Assembly (NCBI GenBank): GCA_017307285.1
Contig: JAFKFI010000074.1
Span: forward strand, 38,916-102,915
DNA length: 64,000 nt
Source of the DNA: Alphaproteobacteria bacterium
Lineage (GTDB): Bacteria > Pseudomonadota > Alphaproteobacteria > Acetobacterales > Acetobacteraceae
Reading direction: 5' to 3'
Below the pieces are notes generated by a model. It was not told the DNA's origin. It was given only the letters and a program-made list of their open reading frames with translations, and ran no database searches. The position numbers and the translations under genes are program-made. Below, one piece after another: positions 45,704 through 56,024 of this stretch; position 1 is the stretch's first letter, and every line of letters starts with the position of its first letter.

Positions 45704-47356
45704 ATGGCGGAAGACGAAGCGGCGGACGGCGGGGCGCCTCGGGAGGCGATGGAGTTTGACGTGGTGATCGTCGGCGGCGGCCCGTCGGGGTTGGCCGCGG
45801 CTATTCGCCTCAAGCAGATCTCCCCGGATACCTCCGTCTGCCTGGTGGAGAAAGGCGGCGAGGTCGGCGCGCACATCCTCTCGGGCGCGGTGGTGGAGCC
45901 GCGCGCGCTCGACGAACTGATCCCGGACTGGCGGGAGAAGGATGCACCGCTCACCACCCAGGGCAGGGAGGACCGCTTCCTGCTTCTCACCGCGACCCGC
46001 GCCTTCAAGCTGCCGACCCCGCCGCAGATGAACAATCACGGCAATTATATCGTGTCGCTCGGCAATGTCTGTCGGTGGCTGGCGGAGCAGGCGGAGGCTC
46101 TAGGGGTCGAGATCTACCCCGGCTTCGCCGCTGCCGAGGTGCTGGAGGAAGACGGCCGCGTCGTGGGCGTCGCGACCGGCGACATGGGCATCGGTAAGGA
46201 CGGCAAGCCCACCGACAATTTCCAGCGCGGCATCGAGTTGCGTGCCGCCTATACGCTATTCGCCGAGGGCTGCCGGGGCTCCTTGTCCAAGCGCCTGATC
46301 GAGCGCTACGACCTGCGGGCTGGTCGCGACATGCAGACCTACGCGCTCGGCATCAAGGAGCTATGGGAGATCCCGGCCGCCAATCACAAGCCGGGGTTGA
46401 TCGAGCATACGGTCGGCTGGCCGCTCGATCGCGGCACATATGGCGGCTCGTTCCTCTACCATTTCGGCGAGAACCTGGTCTCCTACGGTTTCGTGGTGGG
46501 GCTCGACTACAGCAATCCCTGGCTCTCGCCCTTCGAGGAGATGCAGCGCTTCAAGACGCATCCGGCGGTGCGCGGGCATTTCGAGGGCGGGCGGCGGATC
46601 AGCTATGGCGCGCGGGCGCTGAACGAGGGGGGGCTGCAGTCCATCCCGCGCCTGACCTTCCCGGGCGGCGCGCTGATCGGCGACGCAGCGGGATTCGTTA
46701 ACGTGCCTAAGATCAAGGGCACGCACACATCGATGAAGTCCGGCATGGTCGCTGCCGAGGCGATCGCGGAGGCGCTGGCCGGCGGGCGCCCGGCCGAACC
46801 TTCCACCTACGCCGACAAGCTACGGGCTAGCTGGGTCTGGGACGAGCTCTCGGGCGTGCGCAATATCCGCCCCTCCTTCGCCAAGTTCGGCATGTGGGGC
46901 GGGCTGGCCTACTCGGCGCTCGACACCTACCTGTTCCGCGGCAAGGCGCCCTGGACCTTCCACCATCCGCACAAGGACAACGAGACGCTGGTCGAGGCCG
47001 ATAAGGCGCCAAAGATTGCCTACCCACGTCCCGACGGCGTCCTGACATTCGACCGGCTCTCCTCGGTTTTCATCAGCAACACCAATCACGAGGAGAACCA
47101 GCCCGGGCACCTGCACCTGCTGGACCCGTCGAAGGCGATCTCGGTCAACTGGGACCACTATCGCAGCCCGGAGACCCGCTACTGCCCGGCCGGTGTGTAC
47201 GAGATCGTCGGCGCCGAGGAGGGGCATCCGCAGCTGCAGATCAACGCCCAGAACTGCGTCCACTGCAAAACCTGCGATATTAAGGACCCGACCCAAAACA
47301 TCGACTGGGTGACGCCGGAGGGTTCGGGCGGGCCTAATTATCCCGGCGGCATGTAG
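45704..47356 (+). CDS. Electron transfer flavoprotein-ubiquinone oxidoreductase
   Basis: ETF-QO (etfD-type), 550 aa, which passes electrons from ETF (fatty acid and amino acid oxidation) to the quinone pool. An N-terminal FAD fold ([20 protein letters not shown]) and, after the quinone-binding membrane-associated region, a C-terminal [4Fe-4S] ferredoxin with [10 protein letters not shown] and [18 protein letters not shown] are all intact. ATG 45704 has GGAGGAG upstream. Divergent from the UDG-like gene. Confidence 0.95.
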   Translation: MAEDEAADGGAPREAMEFDVVIVGGGPSGLAAAIRLKQISPDTSVCLVEKGGEVGAHILSGAVVEPRALDELIPDWREKDAPLTTQGREDRFLLLTATRAFKLPTPPQMNNHGNYIVSLGNVCRWLAEQAEALGVEIYPGFAAAEVLEEDGRVVGVATGDMGIGKDGKPTDNFQRGIELRAAYTLFAEGCRGSLSKRLIERYDLRAGRDMQTYALGIKELWEIPAANHKPGLIEHTVGWPLDRGTYGGSFLYHFGENLVSYGFVVGLDYSNPWLSPFEEMQRFKTHPAVRGHFEGGRRISYGARALNEGGLQSIPRLTFPGGALIGDAAGFVNVPKIKGTHTSMKSGMVAAEAIAEALAGGRPAEPSTYADKLRASWVWDELSGVRNIRPSFAKFGMWGGLAYSALDTYLFRGKAPWTFHHPHKDNETLVEADKAPKIAYPRPDGVLTFDRLSSVFISNTNHEENQPGHLHLLDPSKAISVNWDHYRSPETRYCPAGVYEIVGAEEGHPQLQINAQNCVHCKTCDIKDPTQNIDWVTPEGSGGPNYPGGM

Positions 47357-47435
47357 ATCAACCCTTCGGCGAATTAACGGAAGGGACGCAGCGACGCACA
47401 TGACACGGGCAAAGCGGGCCTGATAGTCTGTGCGG

Positions 47436-49142
47436 ATGCAGCTTATCCGCGCCAGCCTGATCGCCGCCTCCCTCCTGACCGCATGGGGTGCCGCCGCCGA
47501 TCCATCGCCGGCGGCCTCGCCCCGGCGCACGGCCCGTTTCGTGCCGACGGGACTCTACGCCGACTATCTGGACGGGCGCTTCGCGCTGGCCAACTCGGAT
47601 GCGAGCTACGCGGCGGAATCCTTCATGCGCGCGCTCGCGCTCGACCCGGGCAATCCGGAGCTCCGCCAGCAAGCATTTCTTGCCTCGCTGCTCAGCGGCC
47701 GGCCAGAGGCGCTGCAACTCGCGAGGCAGATGACGGACGATCCGACCGCCCAGCTGCTGCTCGGCGACCGTGAGGTGAAATCGGGGAATTGGGAGGGCGC
47801 GACGCAGCGGTTCCGCTCGCTGTCGCGCCAGGGTGTCACGCAGGTACTGCAGCCCCTGCTGGTCGCCTGGGCGCAGCAGGGGGCCGGACATACCGACGCC
47901 GCCCTCACCACGCTGCATCCGTTCGTTCAGGGCCAGCGCTTCCGTGGCGTCTACACGCTGCACGCGGCCCTGATCGCCGATGCGGCCGGGCGCACGTTCG
48001 AGGCGGGCCGGCTCTATCAGCTCGCGCAATCCGAATATGGCGGGATGAATGTGCGGCTGGCGCAGATCCTCGCCAGCTGGCAGGCGCGGCAGGGGCACAG
48101 CGCGGAGGCCTTGCAGACGCTCAAGACGCTTGCGGAAGGTGCGCCGGACGTGGCGATCGCTTTACCCGCGCTGGCGTCCAACCTCACGGCGCGGCCGGTG
48201 TCGCGCCCAGCAGAGGGTATCGCCGAGGCCTACTTCGCGCTGGCCGCGGCGATGAACACGCGGGACGCGACGGAATTCTCCCTCCAGTTGCTCCGGCTGG
48301 CGCTGGATCTGCAGCCGGACTTCACGGCCGCGCGAATGCTGCTCGCCGAGACCTACGAGGTCGGCCATCACCCGGCCGCTGCCCTTCAGATATTGGCTTC
48401 GATTTCGCCCAAGGACCCGCTGATCTCGATCGTCCAGCTGCGTCGCGCTGCCTTGCAGAACGAATTGGGCCGCACCGACGAGGCGGTGAAGGCGCTTGAG
48501 CAGCTCGCCCGCGAGCATCCCGACAGCCCCCTGCCGCTCGCGCAGGAGGCCGACATGCTGCGCGCCAAGAGTCGGTTCAGCGAGGCCATTCCGGTGTACG
48601 ACCGCGCCATTGCCCGGGTTTCGGAGCCGACGCGGGCGGCCTGGCCGCTGTTCTATGCGCGCGGCATCGCCGAGGAGCGCTCGCACCAGTGGCCCAAGGC
48701 CGAGGCGGATTTCAAGGAGGCGCTGCGGCTCGCGCCCGACCAGCCGTACGTGTTGAATTATCTTGCCTATTCCTGGGCCGACCAGGGGCAGAACCTCGCC
48801 GAGGCGCGGCAGATGCTGGAGAAGGCCGCGGCGCTCCGGCCGAATGACGGCTCGATCGTCGACAGCCTCGGCTGGGTGATGCTGCGCCAGGGTGAGACCG
48901 AGCCGGCGGTGCGCTCCCTGGAGCAGGCGGCGGAGATGTCGCCCGAAGACGCCACGATCAACGGCCATCTGGGGGATGCCTATTGGGCCGCCGGCCGCAA
49001 GCTGGAGGCCGGCTATCAATGGCGCCGGGCGCTGACCCTCAACCCCGACCCGGACGACGCCGCCAAGCTGGAGGCCAAGCTGCACAACGATTTCGGCAGT
49101 GCCAAAGGCGGTTCCGGAGAGTCGGCGCACAACATCCAGTAG
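47436..49142 (+). CDS. TPR-repeat exported protein
   Basis: A 568-aa protein with an N-terminal signal peptide (RASLIAASLLTAWGAAADPS) and at least six tetratricopeptide repeats, clearest in the C-terminal half (AEADFKEALRLAPDQPYVLN; AVRSLEQAAEMSPEDATING). Scaffold proteins of this type organise envelope or secretion machinery. It ends 3 bp before ispE, suggesting cotranscription. Function inferred only from repeats. The start is ATG 47436 (GTG 47430 possible). Confidence 0.82.
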   Translation: MQLIRASLIAASLLTAWGAAADPSPAASPRRTARFVPTGLYADYLDGRFALANSDASYAAESFMRALALDPGNPELRQQAFLASLLSGRPEALQLARQMTDDPTAQLLLGDREVKSGNWEGATQRFRSLSRQGVTQVLQPLLVAWAQQGAGHTDAALTTLHPFVQGQRFRGVYTLHAALIADAAGRTFEAGRLYQLAQSEYGGMNVRLAQILASWQARQGHSAEALQTLKTLAEGAPDVAIALPALASNLTARPVSRPAEGIAEAYFALAAAMNTRDATEFSLQLLRLALDLQPDFTAARMLLAETYEVGHHPAAALQILASISPKDPLISIVQLRRAALQNELGRTDEAVKALEQLAREHPDSPLPLAQEADMLRAKSRFSEAIPVYDRAIARVSEPTRAAWPLFYARGIAEERSHQWPKAEADFKEALRLAPDQPYVLNYLAYSWADQGQNLAEARQMLEKAAALRPNDGSIVDSLGWVMLRQGETEPAVRSLEQAAEMSPEDATINGHLGDAYWAAGRKLEAGYQWRRALTLNPDPDDAAKLEAKLHNDFGSAKGGSGESAHNIQ

Positions 49143-49145
49143 CGC

Positions 49146-50000
49146 GTGAGCCGTCCCGATATTCTGACCGAGGCGGCGCCGGCCAAGGTCAATCTGTACC
49201 TGCACGTCACCGGCAAGCGACCGAACGGCTATCATGAGCTCGACAGCCTCGTGGTGTTCGCCGGCGCCGCCGACGAGTTGCGTGCGGAACCGGCGGAGGC
49301 CCTGTCGCTGGTGTTTCGCGGCCCATTCGGCGCGCCGCTGGCGGCAGAGGCGGACAACCTCGTTTTGCGTGCCGCCCGCGCCCTCCTGGCAGCGGCGGGG
49401 CACGAATCCCTGGTTCGGCTCACGCTCGAGAAGAATCTGCCGGTTGCATCCGGCATCGGCGGCGGCTCGGCTGATGCGGCGGCTTGTCTTCGATTGCTGG
49501 GGCGGCTGTGGAACGTAACGGCGCCTCCGGAGCTGGCGCTCTCGCTCGGTGCCGACGTGCCGGTGTGCCTCGCCGGGGTTGCCGCGCGAATGTCCGGGGT
49601 AGGCGAATGCCTGACCCCGGCCCCTCGGCTGCCCGCCTGCGGAATGGTGCTGGTCAATCCTGGCGTCGCGCTCGGCACCGCCGACGTGTTCCGGGCGCGA
49701 GTTGGAGGCTTCTCCGCTGTAGCTGCCCTGCCGGAGGCGTGGCCGGATGCCCGGTCGATGACGGACGACCTCGTGCGTTTGGGCAACGACCTGGAGGTGC
49801 CGGCGATCGGACTTTGTCCGGTGATCGGCGACGTGCTGGCGGCGTTGCGGGCGGCACCCGGATGCCTGCTGGCGCGGATGAGTGGCTCAGGGGCAACGTG
49901 CTTCGGCCTGTTCGCCGATCCCGACGGGGCAGCGCGTGTGGCGCGGGCGCTCCGCCGACCGGGATGGTGGAGTTGGGGCGGAGCCATCCGCCGTCCCTGA
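49146..50000 (+). CDS. ispE: 4-diphosphocytidyl-2-C-methyl-D-erythritol kinase
   Basis: GHMP kinase of the non-mevalonate (MEP) isoprenoid pathway, 284 aa. The opening [20 protein letters not shown] with the catalytic region and the phosphate-binding [18 protein letters not shown] motif are typical. The C-terminal [13 protein letters not shown] is the third GHMP motif. The start is GTG 49146. Directly downstream of the TPR gene and followed by tRNA-Gln. Confidence 0.95.
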   Translation: MSRPDILTEAAPAKVNLYLHVTGKRPNGYHELDSLVVFAGAADELRAEPAEALSLVFRGPFGAPLAAEADNLVLRAARALLAAAGHESLVRLTLEKNLPVASGIGGGSADAAACLRLLGRLWNVTAPPELALSLGADVPVCLAGVAARMSGVGECLTPAPRLPACGMVLVNPGVALGTADVFRARVGGFSAVAALPEAWPDARSMTDDLVRLGNDLEVPAIGLCPVIGDVLAALRAAPGCLLARMSGSGATCFGLFADPDGAARVARALRRPGWWSWGGAIRRP

Positions 50001-50051
50001 ATCGATCGGGCTTTACGGGCGTGGCGGCACGACCTATCACCGGCCGCGCAT

Positions 50052-50126
50052 GGGGCGTCGCCAAGTGGTAAGGCAGCGGATTTTGATTCCGCCATGCGGA
50101 GGTTCGAATCCTCCCGCCCCAGCCAG
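50052..50126 (+). tRNA. tRNA-Gln (anticodon UUG)
   Basis: A complete cloverleaf can be drawn. Acceptor TGGGGCG pairs with CGCCCCA. The D arm has the AGTGGTAAGGC loop. The anticodon stem GCGGA/TCCGC encloses TTTTGAT with anticodon TTG. The T arm has GGTTCGAATCC, discriminator G and encoded CCA. It reads CAA. It lies between ispE and sth. Confidence 0.95.
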
Positions 50127-50228
50127 CGCCACGAGTCTTCATTCTCCCCGGTAAGACAATCTTGGGGGAATCGCGCGAGCATACGCCTGCGGTTTCGATC
50201 CATTTGCTCGCGACAGGAGACGCGGTTC

Positions 50229-51685
50229 TTGCCAGATATCGGCTTCGCGAAGTGCGATCCTGCGGCCGAGCCTCAGCCGGCGGCACGCGCCAGCGTGGCG
50301 GCATTCGACTTCATCGTCATCGGCAGCGGCCCATCCGGGCGACGGGCGGCGGTGCAGGCGGCCAAGCTCGGCAAATCGGTGCTCGTGGTCGAGAAGGGCC
50401 GGAGAGTCGGCGGCGTCTCCGTTCATACCGGCACGATCCCATCCAAGACCTTGCGCGAGACCGTGCTCAACCTGACCGGCTGGCGCGAGCGGGGCTTCTA
50501 CGGCCGCGCCTACCGGGTCAAGAAGGACATCGAGGCGCGCGACCTGATGGCCCGGCTGCACATGACCCTCGATCACGAGGTGGACGTGCTGGAGCACCAG
50601 TTCGCGCGCAACTCGGTGAGCTCGGCCTGCGGCACGGCGCGCTTCATCGACCCGCACCATGTCGCGGTCACGACGGAGATCGGCGAGACCAAGCTATTCG
50701 CGGGAGAAAAATTCCTCATCGCCGTCGGCACTCGTCCGCATCGCCCAGCGCATGTGCCATTCGATGGCTGCAGCGTGCTCGACAGCGACGAGATCGTGGA
50801 GATCAAGCGCCTGCCGCGCAGCCTCACGGTGATCGGCGCCGGCGTGATCGGGGTCGAGTACGCGACCATCTTCAGCGCGCTGGATGTCAGCGTCTCCTTA
50901 GTCGAGGCGCGGCCGGGCATCCTCGAATTCGTCGACCACGAGCTGGTCAGGACTTCCTACACCAGCTGCGCGACCGCGGCGTCACCCTGCGGTTCGGCGC
51001 CAAGGTCGAGCGGATCGAACTCGAGCACGGCTGGCCGATCACGACTCTGGAGGGCAGCCGGCGGGTGCGTTCCGAGATGCTGCTCTATTGCGCCGGGCGC
51101 GACGGCGGGACCGATCTGCTCAACATCGCCGCGTGTGGCCTCGCCGCCGATGGACGCGGTCGCCTGAAGGTCGACCCCAAGACGTTTCAGACCGAGGTTG
51201 CGCACATCTACGCGTCGGGCGACGTGGTCGGTTTTCCGAGCCTCGCCTCGACCTCGCTGGAGCAGGGCCGGATCGCCGCTTGCCACGCCTTCGGCATCCC
51301 GCTGCCGCCGGCGCCCGAGTTCTTCCCTTACGGGATCTATTCGGTGCCGGAGATTTCCACCGTCGGCATGAGCGAGGAGGAGGTACGCCGGCGGTCGATC
51401 CCTTACGAGTGCGGCATCGCCCGGTTTCGCGAGACTTCGCGCGGCCACATCATGGGCCTCGGCGCGGGGATGATGAAGATGATCTTCGCGCTCGACAGCC
51501 GGCGATTGCTCGGCGTCCATATCGTCGGGGAGGGCGCCACCGAGCTCGTTCACATCGGCCAGGCGGTGCTGAATCTCGGGGGCACACTCGACTACTTCAT
51601 CGAGAACACGTTCAACTACCCGACCTTAGCAGAGGCGTACAAGATCGCTGCGCTCGATGCATGGAACCGCATGTTCCGAGTTTGA
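50229..51685 (+). pseudogene. sthA: Soluble pyridine nucleotide transhydrogenase, frameshifted
   Basis: Flavoprotein moving hydride between NAD(H) and NADP(H). Frame 1, from TTG 50229, carries the FAD fold (FIVIGSGPSGRRAAVQAAKL), VGGVSVHTGTIPSKTLRETV (Sth type, without the disulfide of lipoamide dehydrogenases) and the NAD fold (SLTVIGAGVIGVEYATIFSA). At about 50949 the frame changes, and the rest (FLHQLRDRGVTLRFGAKVER to the stop at 51685) reads in another frame. Length 1457 nt is one base short of a multiple of three, fitting a single deletion in GGTCAGGAC. About 485 aa when corrected. Confidence 0.83.
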
Positions 51686-51718
51686 CGGCATCGGACGACG
51701 CCCGTTCGCGCCGTGCCG

Positions 51719-52813
51719 TCAGGCGGCAAATCGTTCCGCGTCCTGCTGTTTGAAGGCGAGGCCGAGGCCGGGACGGGTCAGATCGGGTTCGATCATGCCG
51801 CCGTGCGGGGTTGGCGCGCCGTCGAACAGCATGTGCTCGATCCGTACATGATCGTGGAACCATTCGAGATTGCGGAAGCGCGGCGCAGCGCAGGCGGCGT
51901 GCAGGTGCAGAGCTGGCGCACAGTGGCCGGAGAGGTCGATATGGTGTGCCTGGCATAGTGCACCGGCTTGCAGGAAGCCGGTGATGCCGAGGCAGCGCGA
52001 TGCGTCGGCCTGCTGCACGTCCACAGCTTCGGCCGCGAGCATCCGGCGGAAATAATCCGGAGTGTAGCCGTACTCGCCGGCGGCGATGTCCATGCCGGCG
52101 GGCGCGCGTTCGCGCACATGCCGCAATCCCGCCAGATCGTCGCTCGACACCGGTTCCTCGAACCAGCGCACGTCGAATCCAGCAACGCGGTCGGCGAATT
52201 GGAGTGCCTGCTTGCAGGAGAGTGCCCCGTTGGCATCTACGAACAACGCGGCATCGCCGATCGCCTGGCGGGCCACGGCGACGCGGTGCGGATCGCGCTC
52301 CGGCTCCGTGCCGACCTTCATCTTGACCGAGCGACACCCCTCGCGGGCAACCCAGCCCCCGAGTTGTTCCGCAATCTGGGCGTCCGAATAGCTGGTAAAG
52401 CCGCCGCTGCCGTAGATCGTCACCCGGTGGCGGGCCATGCCGAGCAACCGACAGAGCGGCAGGTCGAGCAATTTCGCCTTGAGGTCCCACAGTGCGGCAT
52501 CGACCGCCGAGATGGCCGTGGCAGCCAACCCGGGCCGCCCCATGTTGCGCACCTGGTGCAGCATCGCCTGCCAACATCCCGGAACGTCCATCGCGTCCCG
52601 GCCCTGCACCGCTTTGGCGAGCTTCTTGTCGATCAGGCTGGTGATGCAGCTTTCGGTGTAGGTGTAGCCAATCCCCGTCGCCCCGCCGCCTCGAACATGC
52701 ACCACGATCAGCGTGGTGCTGTCCCAGGCGAAGGTGCCGTCCGATTCCGGCGCGTCGGTGGGGATCGTGTAGGCGCGCGCCGTGACCTCCTCGATCGATA
52801 CCTCGGCGCGCAT
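51719..52813 (-). CDS. Enolase-superfamily enzyme (mandelate racemase/muconate lactonizing type)
   Basis: A 364-aa TIM-barrel enzyme. The acid-base K-x-K is in CRSVKMKVGTEPERD, the metal ligands in LFVDANGALS, RWFEEPVSSDD and IAAGEYGYTP, and the C-terminal His segment DLSGHCAPALHLHAA fits mandelate-racemase/sugar-acid dehydratase members. It abstracts a proton alpha to a carboxylate; whether it is racemase, dehydratase or cycloisomerase cannot be told. It lies 4 bp after the ThDP enzyme, so probably one operon. The start is ATG 52813. Confidence 0.85.
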   Translation of the reverse strand: MRAEVSIEEVTARAYTIPTDAPESDGTFAWDSTTLIVVHVRGGGATGIGYTYTESCITSLIDKKLAKAVQGRDAMDVPGCWQAMLHQVRNMGRPGLAATAISAVDAALWDLKAKLLDLPLCRLLGMARHRVTIYGSGGFTSYSDAQIAEQLGGWVAREGCRSVKMKVGTEPERDPHRVAVARQAIGDAALFVDANGALSCKQALQFADRVAGFDVRWFEEPVSSDDLAGLRHVRERAPAGMDIAAGEYGYTPDYFRRMLAAEAVDVQQADASRCLGITGFLQAGALCQAHHIDLSGHCAPALHLHAACAAPRFRNLEWFHDHVRIEHMLFDGAPTPHGGMIEPDLTRPGLGLAFKQQDAERFAA

Positions 52814-52817
52814 GGCT

Positions 52818-54605
52818 TCAGTCCCGACCACCAGGCAGCAGCGAGGCGGCGACTTCCTTGGCGGTGTTCTTGAGCACGCTGCCGAGTTCCGGCTCGCTCG
52901 GTATCATGGTCATGAAGTTCTTGGCGTCCTTGAGAGTGATATGAGGCGGCAGCGGTGGCACGTTCGGATCGGCGTAGATGTTCAAGACCACCGGCCGGTC
53001 CGCCGCGAGTGCCTCGTCCCAGGCTGCGCCGATCCGTTCGGGATCCTTGACCATGATGCCCTTCAACCCGAGCAACTCGGCATAGGTGTGGTAGGCGAAA
53101 TCCGGGATACTCTGGGTGGACTCGGTCTTGCCGGAGCCGATTTGAATGCGCTCCTCCCAAGTGACCTGGTTCAGGTCCTGGTTGTTCAGCACCATGATGA
53201 TGAAGCGCGGGCTGGACCATTCCTTCCAGTATTTGGAGACAGTGATCATGACGTTCAGGCCGTTCATCTGCATCGCGCCGTCGCCGATGAAGCCGATGAC
53301 CGTCCGCTCGGGGAAGGCCATCTTCGCCGACAGGGCATAAGGCGTCGCCGCCCCCAGCGAAGCCAGGCTGCCGGAGAGCGAGCCCTTCATGCCGCGCCGC
53401 ATCTTGATGTCCCGGGCGTACCAGTTGGCGACCGAGCCACTGTCTCCGGTCATGATGCAGTTATCCGGCAGGCGTGGCGACAGCTCCCAGAAGATGCGCT
53501 GTGGATTGATCGGGTCCGCTGACTGCATCGCGCGTTCCTCGAGTGTCTTCCACCACGACGCCACGTTCTTCTCGATGCCCTTGCGCCAGCCGTCCTGCTC
53601 CTTCTGCTTCAGCATCGGCAAAAGCGCGCGAAGCGTGGTGGCGCAGTCGCCGACGAGATTGACCTCCATCGGATAGCGCAAGCTGAGCCGCGTGCCGTCG
53701 ATGTCGATCTGCACCCCGCGGGCGTCACCCGGTTTGGGCAGGAACTCGCTGTACGGGAATGACGAGCCGACCATGAAGAAGGTGTCGCATTCCTTCATCA
53801 GGTCCCAGCTTGGCTTGGTGCCGAGCAAGCCGATCGAGCCGGTCACGAAAGGCAGGTCGTCCGGCACCGCCGCCTTGCCGAGCAGCGCCTTGGCGATACC
53901 GGCCTGCAGCTTCCCGGCGACCGCCAGGACCTCGTCGGTCGCGCCGAGGGCGCCGGCGCCGACCAGCATCGCGACCTTCTTGCCCGCATTCAGCACGTCG
54001 GCCGCCTTCCGCAGATATTGCTCCTCGGGCAGCAGGGCCGGCCCGGCGTAGCCGACCCCGGTGTGGGTGGAACCATGCGCCATCGGCGGGTCTTCGTATG
54101 TCATCTCTTGCAGATCGTTCGGCAGGATGACGCAGGTGACAGTGCGTCGTGTGCTGGCGATGCGGACGGCGCGATCGATCAACTGGCGGACCTGTGTTGG
54201 GACGATCGCCATCGCGACGAAGTCGGCCGCCACGTCCTTGAAGAGGGATTGGAGATCGACCTCCTGCTGATAATGGGCGCCGATCGAAGAGCGTGCCTGC
54301 TGGCCAACGAGAGCGACCACCGGCACGTGATCCATCTTCGCGTCGTATAATCCGTTGAGCAGATGGATCGCACCGGGGCCGGACGTGGCGTAGCAAAGCC
54401 CGACCTCGCCGGTGAACTTGGCATGGGCGGAGGCCATGAACGCGGCCATCTCCTCGTGTCGGACCTGCACGTATTTCATGAAGTCCTTGGCCCGCTCGAG
54501 CGCGACGTCGAGGCCCCCCACGCCATCGCCGGGATAGCCGAAGACCCTTTTCAGGCCCCATTCGTGCAGCCTCTCCCAGACGAACTCGCTGACGTTTTTG
54601 GCCAT
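52818..54605 (-). CDS. Thiamine-diphosphate-dependent enzyme, pyruvate oxidase-like
   Basis: A 595-aa enzyme of the POX/AHAS/PDC fold. The catalytic Glu is in VQVRHEEMAAFMASAHAKFT. The central domain (LLGKAAVPDDLPFVTGSIGL) resembles the FAD-binding region of PoxB-type pyruvate oxidases. The ThDP/Mg motif is GDGAMQMNGLNVMITVSKYW ending in LNNQDLNQ. It cleaves or oxidises a 2-oxo acid; pyruvate is the default guess, but neighbours (an enolase-family enzyme and a sugar-type SDR) point to sugar-acid breakdown. The start is ATG 54605; no quinone-binding C-terminal helix is obvious. Confidence 0.82.
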   Translation of the reverse strand: MAKNVSEFVWERLHEWGLKRVFGYPGDGVGGLDVALERAKDFMKYVQVRHEEMAAFMASAHAKFTGEVGLCYATSGPGAIHLLNGLYDAKMDHVPVVALVGQQARSSIGAHYQQEVDLQSLFKDVAADFVAMAIVPTQVRQLIDRAVRIASTRRTVTCVILPNDLQEMTYEDPPMAHGSTHTGVGYAGPALLPEEQYLRKAADVLNAGKKVAMLVGAGALGATDEVLAVAGKLQAGIAKALLGKAAVPDDLPFVTGSIGLLGTKPSWDLMKECDTFFMVGSSFPYSEFLPKPGDARGVQIDIDGTRLSLRYPMEVNLVGDCATTLRALLPMLKQKEQDGWRKGIEKNVASWWKTLEERAMQSADPINPQRIFWELSPRLPDNCIMTGDSGSVANWYARDIKMRRGMKGSLSGSLASLGAATPYALSAKMAFPERTVIGFIGDGAMQMNGLNVMITVSKYWKEWSSPRFIIMVLNNQDLNQVTWEERIQIGSGKTESTQSIPDFAYHTYAELLGLKGIMVKDPERIGAAWDEALAADRPVVLNIYADPNVPPLPPHITLKDAKNFMTMIPSEPELGSVLKNTAKEVAASLLPGGRD

Positions 54606-54761
54606 GCTTCCCGCTCCGACACTGTGCCCAACCCGGACGGGCAACGCCCCCGCGTCGAACCCGGTTGCGCTTGCAGTTGGTTGCAAGCGCTTCACCTGTC
54701 CGTGGCGGGACGCCGTCTGCCGTGCTTGTCTCTCGGTCGGCGATCAATGGAGGGCAGGGGC

Positions 54762-55517
54762 ATGAAGCTGTTCGATCTCACCGGCAAGGTGGCCATCGTC
54801 ACCGGCGGCAATGGCGGCATCGGCCTTGGAATGGCCAAGGGGCTCGCGGCGGCCGGCGCCAGGGTTGTGCTGGCAGGGCGCAACGAGGAGAAGGCGAGGC
54901 GGGCGGTCAGCGAGCTCGGGGGAGCGGGCGTCTTCGTCGCCGCCGACGTGACCAGTCAGACGGCGTGCCGCGCGCTGGTCGATGAGGCGGTTCGGCAGTT
55001 CGGTCGGCTCGACATCCTGGTGAACAACGCCGGTACCTCGATCCGCAAGCGCCCCGAGGCTTTCACCGAGGCTGAGTGGCACAGCGTCATGGACACCAAC
55101 CTAACCAGCGCCTTCCTCTGTGCGCAGGCCGCCTTCCAGCCGATGAAGCAGGCGGGCGGCGGCAAGATCATCAATATCGGCTCGATGATGTCGCTGTTCG
55201 GCGCGCCCTACGCGACGCCGTATGCGGCGAGCAAGGGCGGCATCGTGCAGATGACCAGGGCCCTCGCGACCGCGTGGGCGGCGGACAACATCCAGGTCAA
55301 TGCGGTGCTGCCGGGTTGGATCGACACCGAGCTGACGCAGAACGCCCGCCGACAGGTGGATGGCTTGCACGACCGCGTGTTGCACCGAACCCCGGCGGGC
55401 CGCTGGGGCGTGGCGGATGACATGGCAGGCGCCGCTGTGTTCCTCGCCAGCGCAGCATCCGACTTCGTGACCGGGGCGGCGATCCCCGTGGATGGCGGGT
55501 TCTCTATCGCCGGGTGA
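54762..55517 (+). CDS. SDR-family oxidoreductase (KduD/glucose dehydrogenase-like)
   Basis: Classical short-chain dehydrogenase, 251 aa. NAD(P)-binding VAIVTGGNGGIGLGMAKGLA, LVNNAGT, and the catalytic triad Ser...Tyr-x3-Lys in IGSMMSLFG and YATPYAASKGGIVQ. The best match by eye is the 2-deoxy-D-gluconate/glucose dehydrogenase group. ATG 54762 has GGAGGGCAGGGG upstream. It is divergent from the ThDP gene, so they may share a promoter region and a pathway. It converges tail-to-tail (3 bp) on the MarR gene. Confidence 0.87.
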   Translation: MKLFDLTGKVAIVTGGNGGIGLGMAKGLAAAGARVVLAGRNEEKARRAVSELGGAGVFVAADVTSQTACRALVDEAVRQFGRLDILVNNAGTSIRKRPEAFTEAEWHSVMDTNLTSAFLCAQAAFQPMKQAGGGKIINIGSMMSLFGAPYATPYAASKGGIVQMTRALATAWAADNIQVNAVLPGWIDTELTQNARRQVDGLHDRVLHRTPAGRWGVADDMAGAAVFLASAASDFVTGAAIPVDGGFSIAG

Positions 55518-55520
55518 GGC

Positions 55521-56024
55521 TCAGTCCGGCTCCGCGTCGTCCTCCACGCCGGTGAGCCGCTCGACGTGGGCGTGCAGCTTCGCCAGCGTCCGTTGGAAAG
55601 ACGTCCACTCGGCGCGGCTCAGGCCGTCGGTGAGTTCACTTTCCAGGTGCCGTGCGATCGGCAGGACCGACTCGAACACCCGCTGCCCCTTGCGGGTCAT
55701 GCGCAGCACCCGCGCCCGGCCGTCCGCCGGGTCCTGGGTCTGGCGTAGCAGGTTTCTTGCAACCAGGGTCGCGGCCGCACGGCTGACCTTCACCTTGTCC
55801 ATGCCGGTCCACTCGCTGACCCGGCTGGGCGAGATCGCCTCGAACCGACCGACCACCGCGAGCACCCGCCATTCGGGGACGGTCAGGCCGAACCCTTCGG
55901 AATATTGCTGGGCGAACAGGCGGGAGACCCGGCTGGCCGTGACGGAAAGCTGATAAGGCAGGAATTCCTCCAATCGAAACTCGTCTTTCGAGGGCCCCGG
56001 CTCCGCTGTCCTCGCTCGTTTCAT
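55521..56024 (-). CDS. MarR-family transcriptional regulator
   Basis: A 167-aa winged-helix regulator. The HTH region is VPEWRVLAVVGRFEAISPSR with VSEWTGMDKVKVSRAAATLV, and the wing is DPADGRARVLRMTRKGQRVF. The start is ATG 56024, with GGGAGG upstream. It is divergent from the homogentisate operon across 645 bp containing several ACAAT/ATTGT motifs. A role as repressor of hmgA/fahA is plausible by analogy with HmgR-type regulators, but it is not shown. Confidence 0.88.
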   Translation of the reverse strand: MKRARTAEPGPSKDEFRLEEFLPYQLSVTASRVSRLFAQQYSEGFGLTVPEWRVLAVVGRFEAISPSRVSEWTGMDKVKVSRAAATLVARNLLRQTQDPADGRARVLRMTRKGQRVFESVLPIARHLESELTDGLSRAEWTSFQRTLAKLHAHVERLTGVEDDAEPD

